Assembly (NCBI RefSeq): GCF_016861785.1
Contig: NZ_BOLS01000013.1
Span: forward strand, 1 to 64,000
Origin: Lacticaseibacillus mingshuiensis
Lineage (GTDB): Bacteria; Bacillota; Bacilli; Lactobacillales; Lactobacillaceae
Direction of reading: 5' to 3'
DNA: 64,000 nucleotides
Shown: piece by piece, positions 8,468 through 14,871 of the stretch
How the letters are laid out: every line of letters begins with the position of its first letter
Position numbering within the stretch: the stretch's first letter is position 1
Made by a program: the position numbers and the translations under genes
The notes under the pieces: model-generated
Databases searched by the model: none
What the model saw: only the letters and a program-made list of their open reading frames with translations
Told to the model about the DNA's origin: nothing

Positions 8468-8489
8468 CTTCTACTTGGAGGAGTAGAAG
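8468..8489. other. Perfect 8-bp hairpin in a gene-free stretch
   Basis: CTTCTACT and AGTAGAAG pair around a TGGAGG loop. The interval 8318-8723 has no supported gene. It holds this hairpin, a GC-rich hairpin near 8500-8522 and the tRNA-like element. Whether the hairpin acts in RNA or DNA (for example near the packaging site upstream of terS) cannot be told from sequence. Confidence 0.4.
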
Positions 8490-8524
8490 TTGAAAGAAAG
8501 TTGGCCCCTTGGGGGGGTGGGCCA

Positions 8525-8600
8525 TGTAGTCGGCGGGTCTTGAACCAGCCTCCTTCCAGTGCATTTTGCACTGGTGCTCTTCCTGATGAGCTACGGCTAC
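8525..8600 (-). tRNA. tRNA-like structure without a readable anticodon
   Basis: Read on the minus strand this is 76 nt. It has a 7-bp acceptor stem (GTAGCCG/CGACTAC, one mismatch), T8-A9, a 4-bp D stem (GCTC/GAGC) with GG in the loop, and a T arm GCTGG-TTCAAGA-CCCGC (one mismatch). The anticodon arm is abnormal: 19 nt, a 7-bp palindromic stem CCAGTGC/GCACTGG with an AAAAT loop and no U33, so no anticodon can be assigned. CCA is not encoded. It is either a decayed phage tRNA or a tRNA mimic. Confidence 0.45.
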
Positions 8601-8669
8601 AAATTGTGGTATTGGGTGGTCAACCACATTGCGTCCCGGGCACGCTCTACCTGCTACTTGATTAATACC

Positions 8670-8678
8670 AGTATAGCA
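8670..8678 (-). promoter_or_regulatory. Extended -10 upstream of the tRNA-like element
   Basis: TGCTATACT on the minus strand is a good extended -10, about 70 bases upstream of the tRNA-like structure. No convincing -35 is seen. It could drive the tRNA-like RNA or be a late-gene promoter responding to the ArpU-like regulator encoded just upstream. Confidence 0.35.
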
Positions 8679-8723
8679 CCTGTTTCTTAACTAAGCGCTG
8701 AATTTTTTCGGACAAAAAGCGGA

Positions 8724-9143
8724 CTAAAAACGGAATTTTAAGCACTGCCCATGTTTGAATGCTTCTGCGAACCACATCAGCGCTTGACGCTTTACATAGT
8801 CCACTGCATCTTTATTTGCTAGGCCCACTCGAGCAGCTATCTCTTCAGCCGTCATCGGGGCGGGGGTGCAAAATGAGTAATAGAGCACCCAGTAAAATTG
8901 AAATGGCATACTGGCCAACGCGTTACGCATTGCTGCATACTCTAGATCGGCGTTAAAACGATCAGTGAGCTTGGCCTCAACGGAGTTCTCGAAGCTTTGT
9001 GTTCGTGGCATACCATCAATTGAAGGCGACTTGATGTCAACAAGTGGCTCCCCCACCATGCGTGCGTATCGTCTGTATTCTTTGAGCACTTTCCGCGCGT
9101 TGTCTCGACTTGCTTGCTCATCCACATCTGGAACTAATGCCAT
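8724..9143 (-). CDS. ArpU-family phage late transcription regulator
   Basis: 139 residues starting MALVPDVDEQASRDNARKVL, the usual ArpU/RinA-like opening (short, then a basic KEYRRYARMVGEP helix). The C-terminal half (MTAEEIAARVGLANKDAVDYV) is a sigma-like helix-turn-helix. Such proteins switch on packaging, head and tail genes. It is the last gene before the late region, as expected. ATG 9143 was chosen because the longer open frame reads through the ssb gene region and lacks family similarity; AGGGGTG lies upstream. Confidence 0.75.
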   Translation of the reverse strand: MALVPDVDEQASRDNARKVLKEYRRYARMVGEPLVDIKSPSIDGMPRTQSFENSVEAKLTDRFNADLEYAAMRNALASMPFQFYWVLYYSFCTPAPMTAEEIAARVGLANKDAVDYVKRQALMWFAEAFKHGQCLKFRF

Positions 9144-9175
9144 CACCTGCGTCACCCCTATGCTAGAATAGATTT

Positions 9176-9217
9176 GTCGGAAATATTCGGAGCGTGCCAG
9201 TGATGGTGCGCTTTTTT
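9176..9217 (+). ncRNA. Candidate short RNA antisense to the early region
   Basis: An extended -10 (TGCTAGAAT, 9161-9169) on the + strand is followed, after about 20 AT-rich bases, by an 8-bp stem AGCGTGCC/GGTGCGCT and six T. The U run follows the stem only in the + direction, so this is not the ssb terminator. If used, it would give an RNA of roughly 42 nt. No -35 is obvious. A similar unit lies at 16146-16215. Confidence 0.25.
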
Positions 9218-9228
9218 CTTGCCTAAAT

Positions 9229-9729
9229 TCAGAACGGCAGGTCGTCGTCGGAGATGTCGATCGGTCCACCGCTATCTGGGAACGGATTGGTGGCCGCCGT
9301 ATTTGCACCATGATTGGCCGCATTCGACGCGTTGGCCGATGTAGGCGTAATTGAGCCGGAACCAGTGTTCGACGTCGAATAGGCCCCGCCATTTGCTTCT
9401 GGCGTATCCTTCTTCGTGTCCAAGAACGTCACGTTGTCGACATTGACCTCGGTCACGTATACTCGCTTACCGTCCTTGTCGTCATATGATCGTGTCTGCA
9501 CGCTACCGTTCACGCCGACTAGGCTACCCTTGTTGATATAGTTCGCCAGGTTCTCGGCGGCCTTTTTCCAAATGACGCAGTTGATAAAGTCAGTCTCTCG
9601 TTTGCCTTGCGCGTTGAGATAGTTTCGATCGACCGCCAACGTGAACGTTGCGACGGCGGCTCCAGATTGTGTGTACTTGAGTTCCGGGTTACGTGTGAGG
9701 CGCCCCGTTAGTGCCACGACATTTGTCAT
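9229..9729 (-). CDS. ssb: Phage single-stranded DNA-binding protein
   Basis: 166 residues: an OB fold (MTNVVALTGRLTRNPELKYT ... AVATFTLAVDRNY ... DFINCVIWKKAAENLANYI), a glycine/serine/asparagine-rich linker and the acidic tip DISDDDLPF that recruits replication and repair partners. It acts in phage replication and in recombination together with the ERF protein encoded upstream. It is translationally close to rusA (start at 9729, rusA stop at 9726). Confidence 0.95.
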   Translation of the reverse strand: MTNVVALTGRLTRNPELKYTQSGAAVATFTLAVDRNYLNAQGKRETDFINCVIWKKAAENLANYINKGSLVGVNGSVQTRSYDDKDGKRVYVTEVNVDNVTFLDTKKDTPEANGGAYSTSNTGSGSITPTSANASNAANHGANTAATNPFPDSGGPIDISDDDLPF

Positions 9730-10142
9730 GTTTTATCCTCCTTGATTGCTTCGACGACTACCTCGACGCGCGGGGTGTCGCTGTAGAATTTTTCAATCTT
9801 TGCCTCGACAATCTGGTTGTCATCCAGCCACACGATGCCCTTCATCGCGTCCGTGACGGCCTTAAAGACGTTGTCGACGTCTGGCTTCACTACCGGTCGA
9901 ACGACGCCTTGCGCTTTCTGGGCACGTAGCTTCGAGCTACCGGCTTTTTGGATTGACCGGAACATCTTTACCTCGCAGCGGACAGGACCCGATATGGGCG
10001 GTTCTGTGACCGCCTGCGTGGTAAACTGTCGCACCAGAGCTTTATAGTTGCGAGATTTGGTGGGATCGTATGCACGCCCCGTCCGCGTGAAGCAAGGTCT
10101 CCCCTGCGCTACCGGTTCCCCCGGGATCACGATCATCACCAT
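9726..10142 (-). CDS. RusA-like Holliday junction resolvase
   Basis: 138 residues. The N-terminus reads IVIPGEPVAQGRPCFT, typical for RusA (strand, then Q-x-R). The catalytic acidic cluster is visible as KPDVDNVFKAVTDAM ... WLDDNQI, and the C-terminal strand is FYSDTPRVEVVVEAI. It resolves branched DNA before packaging. Its ATG overlaps the stop of a small membrane-protein gene, and it is followed by ssb. A later ATG at 10136 is possible. Confidence 0.88.
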   Translation of the reverse strand: MVMIVIPGEPVAQGRPCFTRTGRAYDPTKSRNYKALVRQFTTQAVTEPPISGPVRCEVKMFRSIQKAGSSKLRAQKAQGVVRPVVKPDVDNVFKAVTDAMKGIVWLDDNQIVEAKIEKFYSDTPRVEVVVEAIKEDKT

Positions 10143-10360
10143 TTATGTTTCCTCTGGTCGAGGATCGTCTCGACCCCCACAGCGATGAACGCGATCAGGA
10201 TGAACCCGATAACGATTACCGCAGACGCCACGATCGGCATAAACGCCCACATCCACGAGTACGTGGCAAATCCGAAGGCCTTAGCCGCTACCAGAATGAG
10301 TGTCAACAAACTAACTAACCCCAGACCTTTCTGTGATGTGCTCTTTTCATCGTCGTCCAT
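10136..10360 (-). CDS. Small two-pass phage membrane protein
   Basis: 74 residues: a charged N-terminus (MDDDEKSTSQKG), two hydrophobic segments (about 13-34 and 40-64) and a basic end (DQRKHKW), so both ends are probably cytoplasmic. Function is not recognised. It overlaps the 40-residue ORF before it and rusA after it, so it is part of a tight early operon. Small membrane proteins in this position may affect host or superinfection, but nothing in the sequence shows that. Confidence 0.6.
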   Translation of the reverse strand: MDDDEKSTSQKGLGLVSLLTLILVAAKAFGFATYSWMWAFMPIVASAVIVIGFILIAFIAVGVETILDQRKHKW

Positions 10361-10469
10361 GCTTTCCCCCTAATACGACTGTCCCCGCGGTCCACAGCGC
10401 CAGCCCGAGCAAGCCGCCCGACACCGCGCCGAGGATCGTGCGAACGATGATCCCGATTTCGTGTATCAT
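10347..10469 (-). CDS. 40-residue single-pass membrane microprotein
   Basis: MIHEIGIIVRTILGAVSGGL, then a Gly/Leu-rich hydrophobic stretch and a basic tail (GGKHGRR). One membrane segment spans about residues 6-34. GGGGGTGATCGGTG precedes ATG. Its ATG overlaps the previous stop (TGATG) and its end overlaps the next gene by 14 bp, a pattern typical of coupled translation. Function unknown. Confidence 0.5.
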   Translation of the reverse strand: MIHEIGIIVRTILGAVSGGLLGLALWTAGTVVLGGKHGRR

Positions 10470-10639
10470 CACCGATCACCCCCGAGATGGATGCTGCTGT
10501 CGATCAGCTCATCCAGTGTCATTTTCCCGCCATAATGCTTGCGTTCGGATGTCAGCTTGATAGCGGCCTCGTTGTCCTCGCGTGCCTGCATCATGCGGCG
10601 GCGCTTCTTCTTGATCGCGGATTTCTTACGATGCTTCAT
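10469..10639 (-). CDS. 56-residue basic phage protein
   Basis: MKHRKKSAIKKKRRRMMQAR, then EDNEAAIKLTSERKHYGGKM and a short acidic helix (LDELIDS). The very basic first 20 residues suggest nucleic-acid or ribosome contact. GGAGG sits eight bases before ATG. Its stop overlaps the next ATG. It is too short for a family call. Confidence 0.5.
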   Translation of the reverse strand: MKHRKKSAIKKKRRRMMQAREDNEAAIKLTSERKHYGGKMTLDELIDSSIHLGGDR

Positions 10640-10642
10640 ATG

Positions 10643-10810
10643 TCAATCCTCCAGAACGTACACAGCCGCGGCTATCAAAGCGACATCAACAAATGCCATC
10701 GTAATAGTGATAAACCAAAGCCCTTCAACAGCGGTCAGTACTGCGACTAACGCGCAAACAATGAATGCGAGCACAGTGACCGTGCAATAGACAATCCGCA
10801 ATTCCTTCAT
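10643..10810 (-). CDS. 55-residue two-pass membrane microprotein
   Basis: MKELRIVYCTVTVLAFIVCA and the following residues form one hydrophobic segment (about 7-27), and a second spans about 31-52, ending VLED. GGAGGCGCCGGT precedes ATG, and the ATG overlaps the stop of the YopX gene (ATGA). It belongs to the run of tiny overlapping early genes. Function unknown. Confidence 0.5.
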   Translation of the reverse strand: MKELRIVYCTVTVLAFIVCALVAVLTAVEGLWFITITMAFVDVALIAAAVYVLED

Positions 10811-11217
10811 ACCGGCGCCTCCAGTAGCTTCGGATTCTCAAATATGTTCCCGATGACCTCGTATGTTCGATAAAAATTATTGTTCCAGATGCTATATTCT
10901 TCCCCATCTCCCGATTTGTATTGAAACATGGGGCGACAATCACCATACTGAACTACACCACTTTTAGGAGTCTCGTATTTTGTTTTAGGGTGAGTAACAA
11001 TAATATCGCCTTCGTAGATCTCTCGGCCGTTCTTGTCGTGCAAGCCGATGTACTGCATAATCTCGAATTGATCTGAGAAACCATCATTGCCCGATTCCGG
11101 TCCTGCTTCTCGGCCTGCCTCAATCCAGTCAATTTTGCCATCGTAAAACTCAAAATAATCTGGAATCATCATTGTATTCGTGTTATGGTCCCAAACTCTG
11201 AACTTAATCTCCCGCAT
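10807..11217 (-). CDS. YopX-family phage protein
   Basis: 136 residues starting MREIKFRVWDHNTNTM, with QYIGLHDKNGREIYEGDIIV in the middle and YEVIGNIFENPKLL near the end. These three segments are the YopX hallmark. The family is common in Gram-positive phages but has no settled function. The third ATG is chosen because GGGAGG lies nine bases upstream; the first in-frame starts do not have that spacing. Confidence 0.85.
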   Translation of the reverse strand: MREIKFRVWDHNTNTMMIPDYFEFYDGKIDWIEAGREAGPESGNDGFSDQFEIMQYIGLHDKNGREIYEGDIIVTHPKTKYETPKSGVVQYGDCRPMFQYKSGDGEEYSIWNNNFYRTYEVIGNIFENPKLLEAPV

Positions 11218-11488
11218 TTTCATCGTCCTCCCAATGTCCACTGGTTATATAGCCTGCCCCATTCTGAATAGTCGTCACCGCACCGTCTTCAAAAGTTACG
11301 CTACTGACAACACCATAAGTCTCTGTATCAGTAATGCTAGATTCTTCGATTTTGGTCACTTTGCCATGATTTTGATACACGGACCGGTCATTCTGAATAT
11401 CGAAAACAGGCAACTCACCCACCTTGTAACCGCGATACCGATATGGGTTCTCAACTTCAACAGAATCTTGTACCCAATGTTTACTCAT
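11204..11488 (-). CDS. Uncharacterised phage protein
   Basis: 94 residues (MSKHWVQDSVEVENPYRYRG...). It is strand-rich with small SH3-like features (YKVGELPVF; SSVTFEDGAVTTI) and an acidic end, and has no membrane segment. It resembles the short YopX-associated or DUF1642-associated accessory proteins by position only. It overlaps both neighbours by a few bases, consistent with a coupled operon. Confidence 0.55.
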   Translation of the reverse strand: MSKHWVQDSVEVENPYRYRGYKVGELPVFDIQNDRSVYQNHGKVTKIEESSITDTETYGVVSSVTFEDGAVTTIQNGAGYITSGHWEDDENAGD

Positions 11489-11883
11489 TTCGCTTCCTCC
11501 AATTTCACGATTTCGCCGGTTTCCTCAACGCGCCAGACGCCTAGCACCCATGCTTTTGCCATTGTTTCTTGCTTGCGCCGATAGCCTACATCATCGAACC
11601 CGTTGGCAATGTCTCCATCTTTGAATGCCATCCACCACCTAACGCTTTCAGGCCGCATTTCCATACATAGCGCATCTGCCAAGGTAGTATTCCCGTGCTT
11701 GCATTCTTTGATCCATTCACTAACCGATTTCGGAATCACCGGCAGATCGTCTGGCAAAGCGGCGGCGTAACGGCGCTTATAGTCGCCCAGTGACTCACGC
11801 GGCCATCCGTTGAAATAGATTTGATAACCCGCTAGGCGGTCAAGCACGGCATCGAATACGTCCTGCTTCGTTTCTTTAGTCAT
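11485..11883 (-). CDS. DUF1642-like phage protein
   Basis: 132 residues. It contains LPDDLPVIPKSVSEWIKECK, and a C-terminal segment with KAWVLGVWRVEETGEIVKLE. That pattern (P.IP..V..WI, then a Tyr/Trp-rich tail) is typical of DUF1642, found in early regions of lactobacillus and lactococcus phages. Role unknown. It overlaps the methyltransferase gene by 4 bp. Confidence 0.75.
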   Translation of the reverse strand: MTKETKQDVFDAVLDRLAGYQIYFNGWPRESLGDYKRRYAAALPDDLPVIPKSVSEWIKECKHGNTTLADALCMEMRPESVRWWMAFKDGDIANGFDDVGYRRKQETMAKAWVLGVWRVEETGEIVKLEEAK

Positions 11884-12794
11884 ACGATCATCTCCTCAAA
11901 TATTGATTCAAATATTGGCACCGGAATGCTGTTCCCGGCCTGTTTGTATAGTGCCGTCTTCCCATTCACGCTGGCCGCGGCATCGAAGTCAGCATCGGAG
12001 TACCCCTGCAGTCTCCAGCACTCGCGTGGAGTCAGCAGACGGAACCGGCCGTCTCCGAGCGGCACCACACCGCTGTTAGGATTACGGTTCTGCTTGGTCG
12101 TTATCGTCCAGCTCCACCGGTCGATTGGCATCAGTCGCCCAGCGAACGCACCACCAGAGGCGCCAGGCAAGCGACTTAGCATCGAAGGACTGTCGATGAT
12201 GTAGTCATCCTCCACGCAGCTCTCCAGCAACTCGCTGATTGGCCGCATAGCTGACTGTCTCAGCCGCCAAAAGTCGAATGGCTGTCCGCCGAGCACTGAC
12301 ACCGTGAACACCCGCTCGCGATATTGTGGCAGGCCGAACTGTCTAGCATCCAGCACGGCGTTTGTGGTGGTGTAACCGAGGCCATCCAGCACGTCGCAAT
12401 ATTTGGCGTAGTTAGCCGCCATGCGTTTCTGAAGCACGCCTTTGACGTTCTCCCAGATGATAATGCGTGGACGCCACACGCCCATTTGCTCAACGATCTT
12501 TAGCGTCTGCCACATGAGACTCGACCTCGTGCCACTGCCTTCATCTGCCCCCAGCCTCCGTCCGGCAATTGAGATGTCCTGGCATGGTGATCCGTGGATG
12601 AGAATGTCCGGCTTCAAATCATATCCAATGACGTTCTGCGGATCATACTTCTGGCCATCAAACATCGCGTTGTATGACCGCACGGCTGCTGCATCTATCT
12701 CAACATAATCGATCGATTTCACCGGAACGCCAAGATTGCGGAGGGCAATGCGAGGTGATCCGATGCCACCGAATAGCTCTAAAATTTTTAGAAT
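11880..12794 (-). CDS. Solitary DNA (cytosine-5) methyltransferase with apparent ATT start
   Basis: 304 residues if begun at ATT 12794. Motif I (LELFGGIGSPRIAL) is encoded upstream of the first usual start (GTG 12722), so that start would give a dead enzyme. AGGAG lies eight bases before ATT. Catalytic motif IV is GSPCQDISIAG, VI is ENVKG, VIII is QYRERVF, IX is RECWRLQGYSD, and X is QAGNSI near the end. The target-recognition region is short (about 170-225). No restriction nuclease is adjacent, so it probably protects phage DNA from a host enzyme. Translation may also be helped by coupling to the upstream ORF, which ends at 12788. Confidence 0.88.
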   Translation of the reverse strand: MLKILELFGGIGSPRIALRNLGVPVKSIDYVEIDAAAVRSYNAMFDGQKYDPQNVIGYDLKPDILIHGSPCQDISIAGRRLGADEGSGTRSSLMWQTLKIVEQMGVWRPRIIIWENVKGVLQKRMAANYAKYCDVLDGLGYTTTNAVLDARQFGLPQYRERVFTVSVLGGQPFDFWRLRQSAMRPISELLESCVEDDYIIDSPSMLSRLPGASGGAFAGRLMPIDRWSWTITTKQNRNPNSGVVPLGDGRFRLLTPRECWRLQGYSDADFDAAASVNGKTALYKQAGNSIPVPIFESIFEEMIV

Positions 12795-12949
12795 AGGCTC
12801 ATCTCCTGACTCATCCAGACGTCCGCATACGGCACAAGGGCTTCATGGCTTGGCCAGTCCGGCAACTGTATGGCCACACCGTCTAATACAGCCATACTCA
12901 CTGGATACTCGCCATGTGGGTACTGGGTGCCGTGGTAGTATGCTGTCAT
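12788..12949 (-). CDS. 53-residue phage protein
   Basis: Starts MTAYYHGTQYPHGEYPVSMA after GGGAGGAAGCAAGT and ends VWMSQEMSLF. It is Tyr/Pro-rich with no recognisable domain. The start is picked from the ribosome site and the ATGA overlap with the preceding gene; the longer open frame runs into that gene. Its last codons overlap the proposed ATT start of the methyltransferase gene. Confidence 0.5.
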   Translation of the reverse strand: MTAYYHGTQYPHGEYPVSMAVLDGVAIQLPDWPSHEALVPYADVWMSQEMSLF

Positions 12950-13152
12950 ACTTGCTTCCTCCCGATCGCCCATGCTCCAACGCCGATTTTCGACACTATA
13001 ACGGGCTCGCTCAGTGTGATGTGCACTCGCTGACGATCGCTCTGTGCCCACCCATGCTTTGATTGCCGGTTAATCCACGGATAGCAAAGTTCCTTGTATT
13101 TGGCCGTGAAGTAAGACTTACCGCTTTCGAAGCCAATAACTTGATAACTCAT
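12946..13152 (-). CDS. 68-residue phage protein
   Basis: Starts MSYQVIGFESGKSYFTAKYK and has ITLSEPVIVSKIGVGAWAIG near its end. It is beta-rich and soluble, with no family recognised. GAGG lies four bases before ATG. It overlaps the 32-residue ORF upstream and the 53-residue ORF downstream (ATGA in both cases), so expression is probably coupled. Confidence 0.5.
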   Translation of the reverse strand: MSYQVIGFESGKSYFTAKYKELCYPWINRQSKHGWAQSDRQRVHITLSEPVIVSKIGVGAWAIGRKQV

Positions 13153-13247
13153 AGTTCCTCTACCTCGATTTCCACTCGCGGTGTGTCGCTGTACCACTTG
13201 CTTCCTCCTCCGGTTCCACCGTGGACTACCGTCCCTTCCACGATCAT
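13149..13247 (-). CDS. 32-residue microORF resembling the RusA C-terminus
   Basis: It encodes MIVEGTVVHGGTGGGSKW, then YSDTPRVEIEVEEL. The second half matches the final strand of the nearby RusA-like protein (FYSDTPRVEVVVEAI) in residues and largely in bases. ATG 13247 overlaps the initiator gene stop, and its own stop overlaps the next ATG, so the frame is kept in the coupled array. It may be a relic of a second rusA or a genuine microprotein. Confidence 0.4.
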   Translation of the reverse strand: MIVEGTVVHGGTGGGSKWYSDTPRVEIEVEEL

Positions 13248-14104
13248 GCATCACCTTTCAGTTTTGCCATACGTTCCGCCAGCTCAGCCTCCTCATCAGG
13301 GCTTAACTCATCACCAGTTGCTGGCTGATCAGCATTCAACCATCCTGGCGTTGCCTCCTGCCGGCCGCTCGGTTCCTGCAGCTTCGCGGGCTTGCTGGTA
13401 TCGTACTCGCTCATCCAGCCGTGCCCCTCAAACCAGTTACCCGCCGTCTTGATAAATCCCGTCTGCACGTGGTTCAGTGCAATATAGGCCTTATATTCGG
13501 CAATCTTGGCCAGGACGGCAGCCTTCGTAGTTTCCCCGCTAGTCACCGCCTGCACATACGTTTGTTGTGCCTGGGCAAAGTTTCCGCCTTTGCGTGGGTA
13601 TGCGGGCCATAGCTCACTAACAAACTCCTCGGCCGGGCCGATCACACGCTCATTTCCCCCGTGGGGGGTAAGGGGGGTGTTCTTAATAGTCAAGTCATAG
13701 TCAAGTACTGGTAAGTACTTATGCGGGGTAGTCTGGGGTACTGGTATGGGGGTAGCCTGGGGTACTGCTAGGGTGTTGTCTGGGGTACTACTAGCAAGTT
13801 GCTTGGGGTGCTCGCCGTATAGCTGAACCAGTTTGTAACCCGGGCTTTTCTTTGACTTACTTCCGGGGGTGTACTCAATCAAGTGTTCTTGTACCAGCCT
13901 ATTCCGTGCGGCTTTAACGCCCTCTTCGGTTAGGCCGGTGCGACTGGCTATGATCGAATTGCGCAACCTGAATTGATGCTCCATTTTGCCCTCGTCGTTC
14001 GCGTAGTCTAATAACTCGCGATACAGGCATACCTGGCCCAATGAGAGCTCCAATTCTTCTGTGAGCAATTTACGAAAAGCCCGACGCTGCTTGAAATAAT
14101 CCAT
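13244..14104 (-). CDS. Phage replication initiator, DnaD/helix-turn-helix type
   Basis: 286 residues. The N-terminal winged-helix (MDYFKQRRAFRKLLTEELEL ... YANDEGKMEHQFRLRNSIIA ... GLTEEGVKAARNRLVQEHLI) is typical of phage replisome organisers. A low-complexity Pro/Thr linker follows (about 105-145). The C-terminal part (EEFVSELWPAYPRKGGNFAQ ... HGWMSEYDTSKP) looks DnaB/DnaD-like. It is expected to bind the phage origin and recruit host helicase loader. The linker DNA carries iteron-like repeats, so this gene probably contains the origin. No separate helicase-loader gene is seen next to it. Confidence 0.78.
   Translation of the reverse strand: MDYFKQRRAFRKLLTEELELSLGQVCLYRELLDYANDEGKMEHQFRLRNSIIASRTGLTEEGVKAARNRLVQEHLIEYTPGSKSKKSPGYKLVQLYGEHPKQLASSTPDNTLAVPQATPIPVPQTTPHKYLPVLDYDLTIKNTPLTPHGGNERVIGPAEEFVSELWPAYPRKGGNFAQAQQTYVQAVTSGETTKAAVLAKIAEYKAYIALNHVQTGFIKTAGNWFEGHGWMSEYDTSKPAKLQEPSGRQEATPGWLNADQPATGDELSPDEEAELAERMAKLKGDA
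13725..13792 (-). repeat. Iteron-like repeats, candidate phage replication origin
   Basis: On the minus strand the block AGTACCCCAG occurs three times at 24- and 23-base steps, each followed by a related RCTACCCC-like or ACACCC-like stretch. Because one step is not a multiple of three, the spacing is not explained by a repeated peptide. AT-rich and AGTCAAGT/AAGTACT repeats follow at 13686-13720. Lactobacillus and lactococcal phages often keep the origin inside the initiator gene. Confidence 0.5.
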
Positions 14105-14118
14105 CTTGGTGTCACCCC

Positions 14119-14871
14119 CTAAAACGGAAGCGGCGGTACTTCACCATCATCACCCGCCCCGGCCGTTTCTGGATCCGGCGCGGTCGTTACCATGTCCTGG
14201 AACGCCGCTGACAACGCAACGAAATTCTCAAGGGTCAGTGACCCAAGTTTCACGGTCCCGACGTTCGCACGTTGGACAACCGCCGTATATACCTCGTTGG
14301 CATCACGATGTTGTTCCTTGGAGAACGCCTTGATCCGGTCTAGCAACTTCTGCTTGTCGTCATTGCCCGCCATACGTTCCGCAGGCGCGGCTTGTTGCGG
14401 GGGCCGATGTTCTTCCCGGCGTGGCGTTGAACGTGGCTGTGTGGTACGTGTGGGGCGCTGTTGGGTCTCCTGCGTGCGATTGGAGGCCGCGTTCCCGTCG
14501 TCGTCCGCGTCTCCAACCAGTCCGAACGCTGTCTGCAGCGTGTAGCGGCGCGCGTACGTTTCGGCGGATCCTAACTCCTGCGCCGTGCCCTTACCGGCCG
14601 GCATCGTCAGCGGTGAAAACTCGATGTACTCGCCTGAGTCGTGGAAGATGATCGTTTGGACCGTCACGCCTTGCTCGCTGTTGCATACGTCCTGGGTCCA
14701 TGACAGCCCCGTGCCTTTTGTCCCGGCGTCGACCGACTTGATGACCGCCGACAGGTCCGAGTACTTTGACTTGGTGAACGGGTTCGTCGCGTTTTTGTCT
14801 GGTTGCTTCACCTGCTCGCGGAATTTGCGCATATCCTTGATCAATTCGATTGTGCTTTCTGACCGTTTCAT
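14119..14871 (-). CDS. ERF-family single-strand annealing recombinase
   Basis: 250 residues starting MKRSESTIELIKDMRKFREQ. The ERF core is clear: NPFTKSKYSDLSAVIKSVDA, then GTKGTGLSWTQDV, and GSAETYARRYTLQTAFGLVG, ending with the acidic DADDDGN. A disordered Gln/Pro/Arg linker (about 135-175) leads to a helical C-terminal part. It anneals complementary strands during phage recombination, working with SSB and RusA. The start follows AAGGAGG by eight bases. Its end at 14119 is 15 bp from the initiator start. Confidence 0.88.
   Translation of the reverse strand: MKRSESTIELIKDMRKFREQVKQPDKNATNPFTKSKYSDLSAVIKSVDAGTKGTGLSWTQDVCNSEQGVTVQTIIFHDSGEYIEFSPLTMPAGKGTAQELGSAETYARRYTLQTAFGLVGDADDDGNAASNRTQETQQRPTRTTQPRSTPRREEHRPPQQAAPAERMAGNDDKQKLLDRIKAFSKEQHRDANEVYTAVVQRANVGTVKLGSLTLENFVALSAAFQDMVTTAPDPETAGAGDDGEVPPLPF

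Noticed and set aside
8286-8627. 113-codon minus-strand frame after the toxin gene
   Set aside because: It runs through the tRNA-like element and terminator region and resembles no protein.
12750-12800. Programmed frameshift joining the 53-residue ORF to the methyltransferase
   Set aside because: The stop precedes the A/T-rich run and no slippery heptamer lies before it; an ATT start with a good ribosome site explains it better.
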